NCBI RefSeq assembly: GCF_016808335.1
Contig: NC_053150.1
Coordinates: 28,724,030 to 28,788,029 of the forward strand
DNA length: 64,000 nucleotides
Direction of reading: 5' to 3'
DNA from: Panicum virgatum
Taxonomy: Eukaryota; Streptophyta; Magnoliopsida; Poales; Poaceae
Shown: positions 23,778-34,871 of the stretch, one piece after another
How the letters are laid out: each line of letters opens with the position of its first letter
How positions within the stretch are numbered: the stretch's first letter is position 1
The notes under the pieces: model-generated
Database searches by the model: none
What the model saw: the letters and a program-made list of their open reading frames with translations, nothing else
Told to the model about the DNA's origin: nothing
Made by a program: the position numbers and the translations under genes

Positions 23778-24946
23778 ATGAATAGGGCTTAGATGTACAA
23801 TGCATACAGGAGGGACGCATATTTCCGTGGAGAGCTAGATAAATTCATTAAAGTCGCTGAGAACCACGCAAGAAAGGAGAACACAGTGTTGATATATTGC
23901 TCGTGTAGAGTTTGTGGAAATTTTAAAGAATTTAGCGAGCCAACTACAATCAGATCTCATGTGACAGTGAGTGGTTTTGTTAAAGACTACACGATTTGGA
24001 AGAAACATGGCGAGATGGATGTTCCCCCTCCGACGAATAACCCATTGGATGAAATCATACAAGCTGATGATTTCGGCAGATTTTTTGATGCTTATTATGA
24101 TCTTGGCAGAAATGACGATGGTGTCAGCGTTGATGATGGAGCGGGTGTATTCCATAGTGATGATGTCGATGACAGGCCCATTGATAGTGATAGTAGTGAA
24201 GATGAACTTGACGATGGAGATTTTCTGAGCCAGTTGTTGCGCAACACCAAAGCAGAGGTTTTGGCTGTTAGTGCCAGGGGGTTACCAAACTTCGAGAATG
24301 TGAGAAAATTAGCAGAGGAAAATATATATGAGCGATCCATAGAGATGCCCGAAACACTGGACCATGCTTCGTTTCATATTGGAGCTGTTGACTCTGAAGG
24401 CTAAGCATAGTTGATCAGATGGTAGTTTCAACGATCTGCTACGTATCTTAGCTTGATTGCTTCCAAAGCCAAATAAAGTGCCTGCCAACACATACTGATC
24501 CAAGAAGCTTGTTAGCCCGTTCACGATGGGTGTTGAAAGAATCCATGCATGTCCAAATCATTGTATTTTGTGTCATGGAGATACTTTCAAAGACTTGAAG
24601 AAATGCCATGTGTGTTCTGCAAGTCGGTACAAAACCAATGCGGGTTACAGTAGTGACGACAATCAAGTTTCATCCGTTGAGGCAGACGACGCTACTTTAG
24701 GTATGTCTGGGAAGCAGAGCAAAATTCCTACCATGGTTATGTGGTACCTCCTAGTTTTCGATCACCTTAGGCGTTTCTTCTCAAACCCAAAGGATGCTGA
24801 GCTGATGCGATGGTGGAATTCAGATCAGCGCAAGAAGGGTGACGGAAAGCTGCGACATCCATCTGATGCTCGACAATGGAAGGAATTCGATGACAAGTAT
24901 TATCATGAATTTGGGAATGATCCGAGAACCATTAGGTTTGCCATCA
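23778..24946 (+). pseudogene. CACTA-2 transposase (TNPD/tnp2 type), truncated and interrupted
   Basis: It starts ATGAATAGGGCTTAG, where a TAG replaces the tryptophan codon usual at this place. The Transpos_assoc domain follows (YRRDAYFRGELDKFI, CRVCGNFKEF, PTTIRSHV, DYTIWKKHGE), then an acidic stretch ending near 24404. In the next segment the conserved frame contains three more stops (24404-24525) before TMGVERIHACPNHCILCHGD, which begins the Transposase_21 region; it continues to PTMVMWYLLVFDHLRRFFSN and KLRHPSDARQWKEFD. The match ends near 24946, before the catalytic core, and the sequence passes directly into the proline-rich part of the protease gene. It cannot make an active transposase. 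Confidence 0.8.
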
Positions 24947-25822
24947 CCAGAGGAACGAGACTCGACACCTACGGCTCCAGAGCAACGAGCCATCAAATGC
25001 GGCTCCGCCATCACCTCCGGCTCGAGAGGAACGAGAGCCGACACCTGCGGCTCCAGAGCAACAAGAACCGTCAAATGCTGCTCCGCCATCACCTGCGGCT
25101 CCAGAGCAACGAGAGTCGTCACCTCAGGCTCCGTCATCACCAGCGGCTCTAGTGACACGAGAGCCGTCAACTCAGGCACCGCCATCAACAGCGACTCCAG
25201 TGACATGAGAGCCATCAAGTCAGCCAACGACGTCGGCTTCTCAAAGCATATCAGTGCTACCTCAAGTTCTGCGGTCTTACAAGAAGTCTGATGAAAAAGC
25301 TAAGAAGGCTAAGAAGGATAAGTCATAGGAAAAACCACCAACTTCTAGTGGCAGTAGAAAGTCGGGCTTTTCTACGCCTCGCACGGACACGGTTTTCAAC
25401 AGGGTGCTTGCAGTTGATGGCCTTCTAGACTTAGAAGATGCTCTTCTAGAGTTTGCGTACAGAAAGGACTTCCTAACGAGCTGGATACTATGTGATTGTG
25501 CAACTTACATGAAGAGGATGCATGATTGGTACAAGAGGGCATGTAGACTTGGGCTGAGAAGCCTACTTCCACACCATATGGATGTATTCGGACTTAAGGG
25601 GCCACAAATCAATGATATCACATTCAATTTTGAAGGCATCCAGCAAATGTTTCGCCTCTCAGACCTTGGTATCAAAATGGTTCGACTATGGTGCATGTAA
25701 GTTCCTCATCGACTTCGTATTACATTCTATATTATTGTATAAGCATAAATATTTAACGCCATACATTAATTTTACATGATGCAAACAATGGATGCTATTA
25801 TTTGTAATTTCAAGGTCCGATA

Positions 25823-28800
25823 TGTGGCAGAACCACCCAAATTATCTCGGCTCAAGTGTGCTGGCCATCACCATAAATACAACACCGACACAAACGCACT
25901 TCAAACGGAACAATTCTTGGTCTGTCGGGGTAACGTCCCGATACAACCACCGGTTCTCGGATCGAACAAGCATACCCCGCACGAAGGCGAGTCCAGAGAT
26001 ATTACAACCACATATTTTACACCACAAGCACAGTAGTTATTACAAACCAGTTCAAAGCATTATTACAGAACCAAATTTAGTAAAACAGTTATACAAGCCA
26101 TAACTTTAAGTTCAGAGTTTGAAAAGCAGCGGAAAGAGAATACGACGGCTACAACACGTCGCAAAAGTATACCAAGCTAGCCCAAGCAAGGTATCACTCG
26201 TCAGGGTCATTGCCGGCTGAAGACGGATCCCATTCTACGGACCAGCCAGGAGGCAAAGAGCAGGGCCAAGACAAACTAGCGATCTGGTCCTCAAAACTCA
26301 TACCTGAAAAAGGGTTTCAATAGCAAGGCTGAGTATTCTAATACTCAGCAAGACTTAACCGTCAACGGGTATATGTAGCCCACCTAACTAGACTATACAG
26401 GGTTCTGTCAGGCTCTAGTTTTCCTTTTGCTGAAAAGCAATAAAGAGTAGGTCCTTACTTTCAAATTTTAGCTTCCAAGATTCTAGTTGATTAACCATTC
26501 TATGTAAGCACTACTAATCAACCATGGTAGAACTTTAGGCAAACATCAAGATTGATCATAATAATGTTGCTCTTATTACTCTGTGTGGCAAAGAGATCAA
26601 GCAGTCCCAAACCGTGAGAAGCGGACGATTCGAATCGAATTTGTTAACCTGGCCAGGCAGAACTAACACACACATTTGGAACACCGTCGGGTCGTTCCCA
26701 AACAACCGTTTACCTTTCTTTCCGGCTTGTGGATAGGTATATCCACTCCCCGGTCCGACCGGCTACTAGGCTTACCGCGTACCATATTTACGGCATGTGG
26801 CTAGTACGTTCAAAAACTTAACCAGCACTACCACACATCGCGACCTTAGCAAGTTCATCAACACAGACGGGTCTCACACAAGGTCATGATATCGAACACA
26901 ACCCCGTCCATCGTCCTTATATTGATAGAAGAAAGTAAACAAGCAATTCCTATAGAGCTTGCGAGTGACAGGCAATCACTCGACTTTTACCGGTCCTATA
27001 AGCTTAGCAATTATTCGAACTCAGGTCTAGTGTTCAGTACATAGGTTCCTAGGATCATGCATCTAGGGTTTCAATTCAAATCCTAAGAATTGTAAATGCA
27101 CAAGTAAGTAACAACGATAAATGGTAATAATTTGAAATATGGGTTATGTCGGGGCTAGCCTTCTCGGTAGTCGCTAACTATTTCAGCCTTGGGCTCTTCC
27201 GAACCTTGGTCCGGAGCTTCAGTTAGTAGAGCAGTGTTCACCTGGGCTTCTAGATCACCTCCTTCGGACTCCCGGATCAGCTCGTACGTCCCGTCCGCTA
27301 GAACAGTCGTATCTATATGTGATGCAAGAGATGAAATTATAAACATACACACGATGTGGTGAAGCTACAGTTAACACTAAGCAAACAAAATTAACACACA
27401 GATGGGCAGTCATTTATGGAGTAGATACTAACATTTCTAACTATACAAGGCATCATGATCAACAGCACAAAAGAATCTCACTACTACATAAAACAAGTTG
27501 TAGTGGTTCCTATAGCATGCAAGTCATGGCTTGCTAATAATTAAACAACTCCGCACACATTAAGTAGTAAAATCAGCAAAAATTACATCAAACAGAAGGT
27601 AAACTGAGTAATCTATCTTGCAAATTTCGTACCAAAACATGCAGCCTTTTATTCAGAACAAGTCATTTATTCAAACAACACCTAGAACAAGATTGAATTT
27701 TTCAGAACAAACTACAACACTTGAGGCTCAAAACTTTTCAGAACAGACATCATATGCTTATGAACACCTCATAAAGTCTTCAGAAGTTATCTAGGCATAA
27801 TACTGAAGTAATAAATTAGACAAAAATAAACTACATAGGGTAAAACTAATTAATACAGAAAGTTTTATAAAGATTCTGGATCCTAACTTTTACAGAAATG
27901 AACAAGCATTAAATCAAAGAAATAGCTAAACAGAAGGAATGACCACGAAATTTTTATAGCAACACTAGAGTCACATGAAAATTTCACCATAGAAATTTCA
28001 CAGCAAGACATGGTTTCAATCATCAGTTAAGAAAAAGATAAAAACAACTAGCATTCAAGCACTAGTAACACAAATATATTTTTACAGCAAAAACTCTCAA
28101 CTAACACCCAACATATTATGATTCTAATGCATAGAGCTACTCTCAAGGATTCCAAAACATCTAGGTTTGTATTTTTCTGATTTTTCTACGAATTTCTATG
28201 GAATTTCAAAGTTTACAGCCAAAATAACAAAGAGGTCCCTACTGACACTATTCACATGAGTCTCGGGCTATGCAGATAACCCCCTAGGGTTCTTTGAATT
28301 CTAGCAGAGAGGTCCTTGGCCGTGGTCAGAGAAGGGGCGGGTGGTTTGACCGCCGATCCCGGCGACGGTGATCGCCAGCGGCGAGGGATAGATAGGGGAA
28401 ACGCTAAAGGACGTCGATGCGCACCTTCTGGTGCTCGGAATCGAAGCTGGTGTGGTCGAGAAAGTGGGTGTCGACGTGAAGGGTGGCGGTTCGGTGTAGG
28501 TCGTCGGTGGCGAGGTTTCTCCGACGGGTTCTGGGCGAGGAGGAGGGGTGGGTGAGTTGCGCGAGGTCAAGGTGGAGCTGATGGAGGGGTCAGCGTGGGC
28601 GGAGGGGCTGTAGAGAGGTGGGTCGACGGTGAGCCTATGCTCGCCGGCGTGCGGTGGACGGCAGCGGCGTTCTGGGGTCTGCGGTTGAGGAAGTGGCGAA
28701 AGAGCGAGGGGAACGGGTTGCGGGGCTTCTTGTAGTGCTGGTGCGCGTGAGAGATAGGAGAGCCAGGCTCTAGCTTGAGCTGTCCACGGCAACGAGGATG

Positions 28801-29481
28801 TGGTGGCCGGCGGTGGCCTTCTTGGCGCGTGGCGGAGCGAGGAGGCTCCAGCGCAAGGGTAGAGGGCGTTGGAGAGGTCAAGCGCGACGCGTGGAGAAGC
28901 TCAGCAAGTAGGAGGTGGCTTCCTGGCCGTTCCACAGAATTGGGCGGCGCTGCTGCACCGGCGACAGAGCAAAACAGAGAGGCAGGCAGGAGGAAGAAGA
29001 AGTGGACTGGTTTGCAATTTCAGAAAATTCTAGGGACCCAACTGTGAAACAAAGATAACTTTTAAACTAGGGCTCAATGAAAAAGTGCCCAACATGAAAG
29101 TTGTTCAATTTTTCAAGATCTACAACTTTGATGTTTTGCAAAAATTGATTTGACAAAAATATTGAAGGGTTATTTTGAAAACATAAGAAGGATTTTGAAT
29201 TCAAAGGACTTTTGTCTTTTCCAAGGCAATTTCACATCAAATCTAGGCTGAAATGTAAATTTTGCTGCCAAGTAATGATTACACTACATTTTTCAAATAA
29301 ACTCTCCACAAAAGCTATAATCACACATCCTATTCAAATAAAACTATAAAGTTGACCTTGGAACAATTCATAATTACACAAAGGTCTTTAAAATTTTAAA
29401 ATAGGCCCTTGCCCAAACAATTTCACACATGAAGCACAGGAAATAAAGGTAGTTTTATTGTGCAGACCCTAGGGTGTCACA
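25823..29481 (-). repeat. 3' LTR of the chromovirus
   Basis: 3659 bp, unusually long. Read on the minus strand it starts TGTGACACCCTAGGG and ends CTGCCACA. Compared with the other LTR it lacks about 102 bp after 26737 and about 80 bp after 27902. It contains a GC-rich zone (28316-28935) with a 122-codon frame (28935-28567) that is also open, at the same length, in the other LTR. No protein family is recognised there. Confidence 0.92.
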
Positions 29482-30181
29482 GCCTTCCCCCTAAAAGGAA
29501 TCTCGCCCCGAGATTACAGGAAGAAAAGGAATGGAAAGGTTTGATACCTGAATTTGTTCTAAGAAAGTCGGAAAAGTTTCTTTGGAGAAAATTTTCAGTC
29601 TCCCAAGTGGCTTCTTCCTCAGTATGATGATTCCACTGGATTTTGTACATTTTAACTTTCTCCCTTCTATTACTTCTTTCTTTGGTGTCAAGAATTTTGA
29701 TTGGGTAGTCAGCGTAAGATAAATCGGATTCAATCTCGATATCTTGTGGTTCAAGAATCTCAGTGGGCACTTTGATGCACTTCTTAAGTTGAGATACATG
29801 AAAAACATCATGAATGGCGGCCAACTCAGAAGGAAGACGAATCCGATAAGCAACTGGTCCACAAGTTTCGATGATTTCAAATGGTCCGATGTATCGGGGT
29901 GCCAATTTCCCTTTTATGCCAAAGCGTTGAACACCTCTAGTAGGAGATACTCGCAAATATACGAAATCCCCTACCTTGAACTGTACATGATCTCTTCGTT
30001 TGTCTGCATAACTTTTCTGTCTTGATTGTGCTACTTTAAGATTAGCCTGGATAACTTTGACTTTCTCTTCTGCCCCAGTAACTAGATCTGGCCCAAATAC
30101 TTTGCGTTCTCCAGCTTGTGACCAACTCAAAGGAGTTCGACACCTTCGACCGTATAATGCTTCAAATGGTGCCATTTGCAA
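29477..30181 (-). pseudogene. Integrase C-terminus with chromodomain-like end (chromovirus)
   Basis: Begins MQMAPFEALYGRRCRTPLSW, the end of the integrase core, followed by KSYADKRRDHVQFKVGDFVY and the GPFEIIETCGPVAYRIRLP block typical of chromovirus integrases. A chromodomain-like stretch follows (VKMYKIQWNHHTEEEATWE). In active relatives this domain directs insertion into heterochromatin. The frame is open for 234 codons and runs into the polypurine tract region. It is cut off from the rest of integrase by a stop near 30237. Confidence 0.75.
29483..29492 (-). other. Polypurine tract of the chromovirus
   Basis: AGGGGGAAGG on the minus strand, one base away from the TGTGACACC start of the 3' LTR: the expected plus-strand primer site. 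Confidence 0.8.
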
Positions 30182-30295
30182 GCTGGATTGATAACTTTTA
30201 TTATATGAAAACTCTGCCAGTGCTGGGCATTTATCCTAGTTCTTGCCATATTGAATAGTACATGCCCTCAACATGTCTTCAATGATTTGATTGAT

Positions 30296-30763
30296 TCATT
30301 CAGTTTGCCCATATGTTTGTGGATGATAAGCTGAACTACGAATCAATTTAGTTCCAAGGGATTCTTGCAATTGCTCCCAGAAACGTGCAATAAACTGAGC
30401 CCCACGATCAGAAATGATCGTCTTTGGAACTCCATGCAAACGGACAATCTGGTCGAGATATATCTCGGCATACTTTTTGGCAGAATAAGTTGTATTCACA
30501 TGAATAAAATGAGCGGTATTGGTGAGTCTATCAACGATTACCCAAATAGAATCATGCTTCTGTGAAGTGTTGGGTAAACCGATAATAAAATCCATACTGA
30601 TGTCCTCCCATTTCCAGGATGGAATGGGTAAAGGTTGAAGAGTACCAGCTACTTTCAAGTGACTAGCTTTAACTCTTTGATAGACATCACACTCAGAAAC
30701 ATATTTGGCGATCTCTCTTTTCATTCGAGTCCACCAAAAATTCTGTTTTAGATCCTGGTACAT
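30296..30763 (-). pseudogene. Chromovirus integrase core
   Basis: Zinc-finger part (CDVYQRVKAS) followed by the catalytic domain: the D,D,E residues lie in WVIVDRLTNTAHF, TIISDRGAQF and YHPQTYGQTE. A stop and frame change separate it from reverse transcriptase upstream (30764-30790) and from the C-terminal part downstream. Confidence 0.8.
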
Positions 30764-30790
30764 CTTGGTACTACCTGGATGAATAGAAAA

Positions 30791-32225
30791 CTATGATAGA
30801 TGTGCTTCATCAAGGATTTGTTTTCTAAGCTGGTGATCCTTCGGTACAACAAGACGAAATTCAAACCATAAAACTCCTTTATGATCCACTCGGAAACACT
30901 TGTACTTTGCTTCTCCTTGGGATAGCTTTTCCTTGATGATTTTGATACCTTCATCATGTAATTGTGCCATGATGATGCTATCATGAAGTGTAGGCTCGAC
31001 AGCTATATGGTTCAGACTTCCTTGAGGTACAATTTCTAGATTTAGTTTCATCATTTCCTGGCATAGAGTTTCGTTGAATGGCTCTACAAATAGACAATGG
31101 CATTGTGACTTGCGGCTGAGTGCATCCGCAACCACATTAGCCTTTCCTGGATGATAGTGCACTTCTAGCTCATAATCCTTTATCAACTCTAGCCAGCGTC
31201 TCTGTCTCCTGTTGAGATCAGCTTGGGTGAAGATATATTTGAGGCTCTTATGGTCAGTGTAAATATTACAATGAGTTCCCATAAGATGATGTCTCCAGAG
31301 CTTAAGAGCATGAATGATAGCTGCTAACTCCAGATCATGTGTTGGATAGTTCTTCTCATGATTCTGGAGAGCTCTTGATGCATACGCGATCACCCAGTTG
31401 TCTTGTATAAGTACACAACCAAGTCCCGTACCAAAAGCATCACAATAGACATCAAAAGGTTTGGTACTGTCCGGTGTAGCCAATACTGGAGCAGTAGTCA
31501 ATCGTGCTTTGAGAGTTTGAAAGGCTTCTTCACATTTATCATTCCAAACAAATTTCACTCCTTTCTTTAATAACTCCGTCATAGGCTTGGCTATTCTGGA
31601 GAAATCAGGAATGAATCGATGATAGTATCCAGCTAAACCAAGAAAACTGCGAATTTGATGAACTGAAGTAGGAGATTCCCAATCCATCACTTCTTGCACT
31701 TTAGTTGGATCAACTAATATACCATCACTGGAGATAGTATGACCTAAAAATTTCACACTATCTAGCCAAAATTCACACTTGGAGAATTTGGCATAAAGGT
31801 GATGATCTCGTAATCGCTGAAGAACGATACGTAAATGTTGAGCATGATCTTCTTCATTCTTGGAGTAGATCAAAATATCATCGATGAATACCACAACAAA
31901 TTTATACAGCTCCGGCATGAAGACTGAATTCATCAGGTAAATAAAATATGCCAGGGCATTGGTAAGACCAAAAGACATAACCAGATACTCATAGAGTCCA
32001 TATCTGGTCGAGAAAGCTGTTTTTGGAATATCACAGGGCTTGATTTTTATTTGATGGTAGCTAGAACGAAGATCAATCTTAGAGAAACCTTGGCTCCAGC
32101 TAACTGATCAAACATGATATCAATGTGGGGAAGAGGATACTTATTTTTAATAGTAACCGTATTGGGTGGTCGATAATCAACACATAGCCTCAAACTGTTG
32201 TCCTTCTTCTTCACAAACAGGGCTG
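30791..32225 (-). pseudogene. Chromovirus reverse transcriptase-RNase H, 5'-truncated
   Basis: The open segment 31978-30791 starts in [17 protein letters not shown] and holds the YxDD-equivalent [11 protein letters not shown], then RNase H ([26 protein letters not shown] and YTDHKSLKY motifs). Upstream, 32225-31979 shows the first RT motifs ([23 protein letters not shown]) with a frameshift and a stop. The protein homology ends abruptly near 32230, so gag and protease were lost by deletion. Confidence 0.85.
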
Positions 32226-32653
32226 GACATCACATATCACCATGGGGATGTTTAACCTAAAAATTCACTTTTCGTCGTTCTGTGCTATGCTGCTAATCAA
32301 CAGAGATCATAGTAGTGATTGGACTATAAATATAGTCTCACAGATTCAATAGGCTAAAATTTGATGAGCACCCATGCCACAAAGTTTGCAACATCATTAG
32401 TATTCATCATACAGCCTAGAAATGCACAAATGAAGAGATTTGGCAAGTAGGAAGATCATGATTTCCAACTGGTAGTCGCTACTTATATTACATCCAAAGT
32501 AGCCTATTTCTTACAACCTAGCATCACACACCCTTACCACATATACTACAACAAGTGGTACTCCTTCCTAGGGCTATTTTACAACATCTTCTTCCCTATG
32601 TACATATACTACAATAGGAAAAACACATGCTATCTAGGACAAACCTAAAGTGC

Positions 32654-33571
32654 CTAGAAGTCGTCGAGGTTACCCACAGAGGAAGCACTGCCAGAGGAAG
32701 AATCGTCCGGCTGAGGGTTAGGCTTGGCAAGCGCGTGCTTTGAATCTATATCAGAAACTCCCTCAATCTCCTCTGGGTCTTCTGCTGCTGCAGGCTCGGT
32801 TGGAACAACTGGGGGTATTGGCTGCTCATGGAGCATACCAATATGGGCCATAGCATCATCCAGATCTTCTTGGAGCTCATGAACCTACCCCTGAAGAAAA
32901 CCAATCACCGTATTGCGCTGCACTATCTCAGCACCATGCTCCAGAACCTGAAGCTCAAACTGTGCAATGGCGTGATCTCTCCCAGCAACAGCCTCATTAA
33001 GTCCCTGAATCTGAGTGTCTCTCAAACGAAGACCTCGCTGGAAAGTCTGGGCCAAGTCTATCACCTGATCCATGTGTCTCTGCTGAAGAATCTGATAGTG
33101 GGACTGAGCATTCATATACCTAGTCACAGCCTGAATAGTCTCCTCAACTACATCTCCAACTAAGTATCCAAAGTGGGTGGTCCTGAAGAGCCACTCTGCG
33201 TTGCTAGCATTGACTGCTGGAAACAAACCAATAGGATAAGCAGCTACTTCCTCGGGATGATGCTCACAGAAGGTAGTGATAGCTTTGAGAGCTGCTGTGT
33301 CAAAAGCGTCCACAAGACGATATCCAACCACCTCAATCTCAATAGGCGGCCACTCCAAGGTGGGGTGCTGAGGAATGGTCAAGGTAACTCTGCTCTTCTG
33401 AACTCCATCCTCAGAAAACTGTCGTCCCTTGTACCGGGGTGGGTCTGGGTAGTGGAAAATACGGAGTGTATCCCACAAAATCCTCGGAAAGCCCACCCAG
33501 TATAGGCAATCAGTATGAGCACATCCCTCCTCATCCCAAAAGACTTTGTGACAGTCCGCCATCTGAATCAA
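32654..33571 (-). pseudogene. Non-gag ORF of the chromovirus, about 305 codons, one internal stop
   Basis: It occupies the place where gag should be. The segments 33571-32885 and 32884-32654 are in one frame, separated by a single TAG. The N-terminal half is a compact, Cys- and Trp-containing domain (CHKVFWDEEGCAHTDCLYWV, FPRILWDTLRIFHYPDPPRY, HPTLEWPPIEIEVVGYRL). The C-terminal half is a long predicted coiled coil (QILQQRHMDQVIDLAQTFQR, RDTQIQGLNEAVAGRDHAIA) ending in an acidic Pro/Ser-rich tail. No CCHC knuckle, protease or other enzyme motif is visible. Similar 'hypothetical proteins' occur widely in grass genomes as far as I recall, but I know no function. Confidence 0.6.
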
Positions 33572-34342
33572 AAAGATTCAAATGTGAGTAATATGATTAT
33601 CTCCAGACTTCTCAAATATAGCTTTAAGAAGACTGCGGAAAAAATGTGATTCTAACTCAAAAGTTTACAAGGCTCAGGAAGTAAACAAACCACAATTGGT
33701 ACTGGTTCATCATTTGAGATTCTATTGAACGAAAGATCATCAAGACATCAAGATGGAACTAAGGATAAAGACATGACTCAATCTCCGTCTCTCAAACCAT
33801 AGACTTTCTTGGGTTTAATCGAAGTGCTCTATTAACATGCTCCCCAAACCAAGTTTCCATTCAACTCGTTATTTAACCACACTAAAACATATTCATGAAA
33901 ATAAACTCTAGAGATTCCTTAAGAAGACTCATGTAACATTTTCAAATTCTTGGAATCAAAGCAAACATCAACCAAATATGCATGCATGTCCTATTCGTCC
34001 CTCACAAGATAAACAATTGCCAACTATTGTTGGGCTTACGTGGTTAGCACGGTGGTATAACATAGATACGGCTCTCCCTATATAGCTAGTAGCTAGTCGA
34101 TAAATTCTAACCGTTCTTAACTTATCGAATTGCGGTTAGTGTACCTGCAAAAGATTGACAGAACATATATATAAAATATATATAATATATATATATATAT
34201 CCATTGAACCTTTCATGTCAGCACTCATGAAAGCGTTCCCATACATTACCGCTCACTATAGAAGCGGCGACCATACAATTTTCGCCGTATGGCCAACGTT
34301 AACATATGCCACTGAGATAGCGTATTCACGAGTCCCTTTACT

Positions 34343-34590
34343 CCAATATAATCGATAGAGGTTGGTATATTGGCAGAAGCTCAAGTAGGTCACTGCTTGA
34401 GCTCAGCGTTCGGTTCGCATCGCCGACGGGAAGGTCAGACTCCCTCAGCTGACTGAGTACACTTTACTTCCAATATAGTCAACTAATAGTTGGTATATTG
34501 GGAGTACCACAAGTAAGCCACTGCTTGAGGACAGCGTTCGGCTCGCATCACCGACGGGAAGGTTAGACTCCCTCAGCTGACTGAGGATCC
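34343..34590. repeat. 127-bp tandem duplication in the retrotransposon leader
   Basis: Two units start CCAATATA at 34343 and 34470; each contains TTGGTATATTGG, CACTGCTTGAG, CAGCGTTCGG and CCGACGGGAAGG, and ends CCTCAGCTGACTGAG. Each unit has inverted CCAATATA/TATATTGG arms and so can fold. It lies between the primer site and the first ORF, where packaging or dimerisation signals would be expected (inference). Confidence 0.8.
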
Positions 34591-34857
34591 TTACCTTCTT
34601 ACCTTAACGTAGATGTGTCGTTTCAGAAATTAAAGGTTGCTTGTGAGTATGGTTTGACAAAAATATAAAGTGCTGGAAATCAGATAAAATAAACCATACA
34701 TAGATAGCCACCGAGTAACTCCCGTAAATTCCCTAGGACTTTACGTTCTATGCATAACCCTTAACGAAACCAACGCAGTTTTTAGAAATACCTTGTTGGT
34801 CAAATTTTATACAGAAATCAATTTTTAAGATTCCAACACCTCTGGCGTACGCTTGCA

Positions 34858-34869
34858 GCTCTGATACCA
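34858..34869 (-). other. Primer binding site, initiator tRNA-Met
   Basis: TGGTATCAGAGC on the minus strand, two bases inside the 5' LTR. It is complementary to the 3' end of plant initiator tRNA-Met, the usual primer for chromoviruses. Confidence 0.9.
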
Positions 34870-34871
34870 GC

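Noticed and set aside
28301..28935. A host gene within the GC-rich zone at 28.3-28.9 kb
   Set aside because: The zone is part of the LTR and is repeated at 37.5-38.2 kb; the frames are better explained by GC content.
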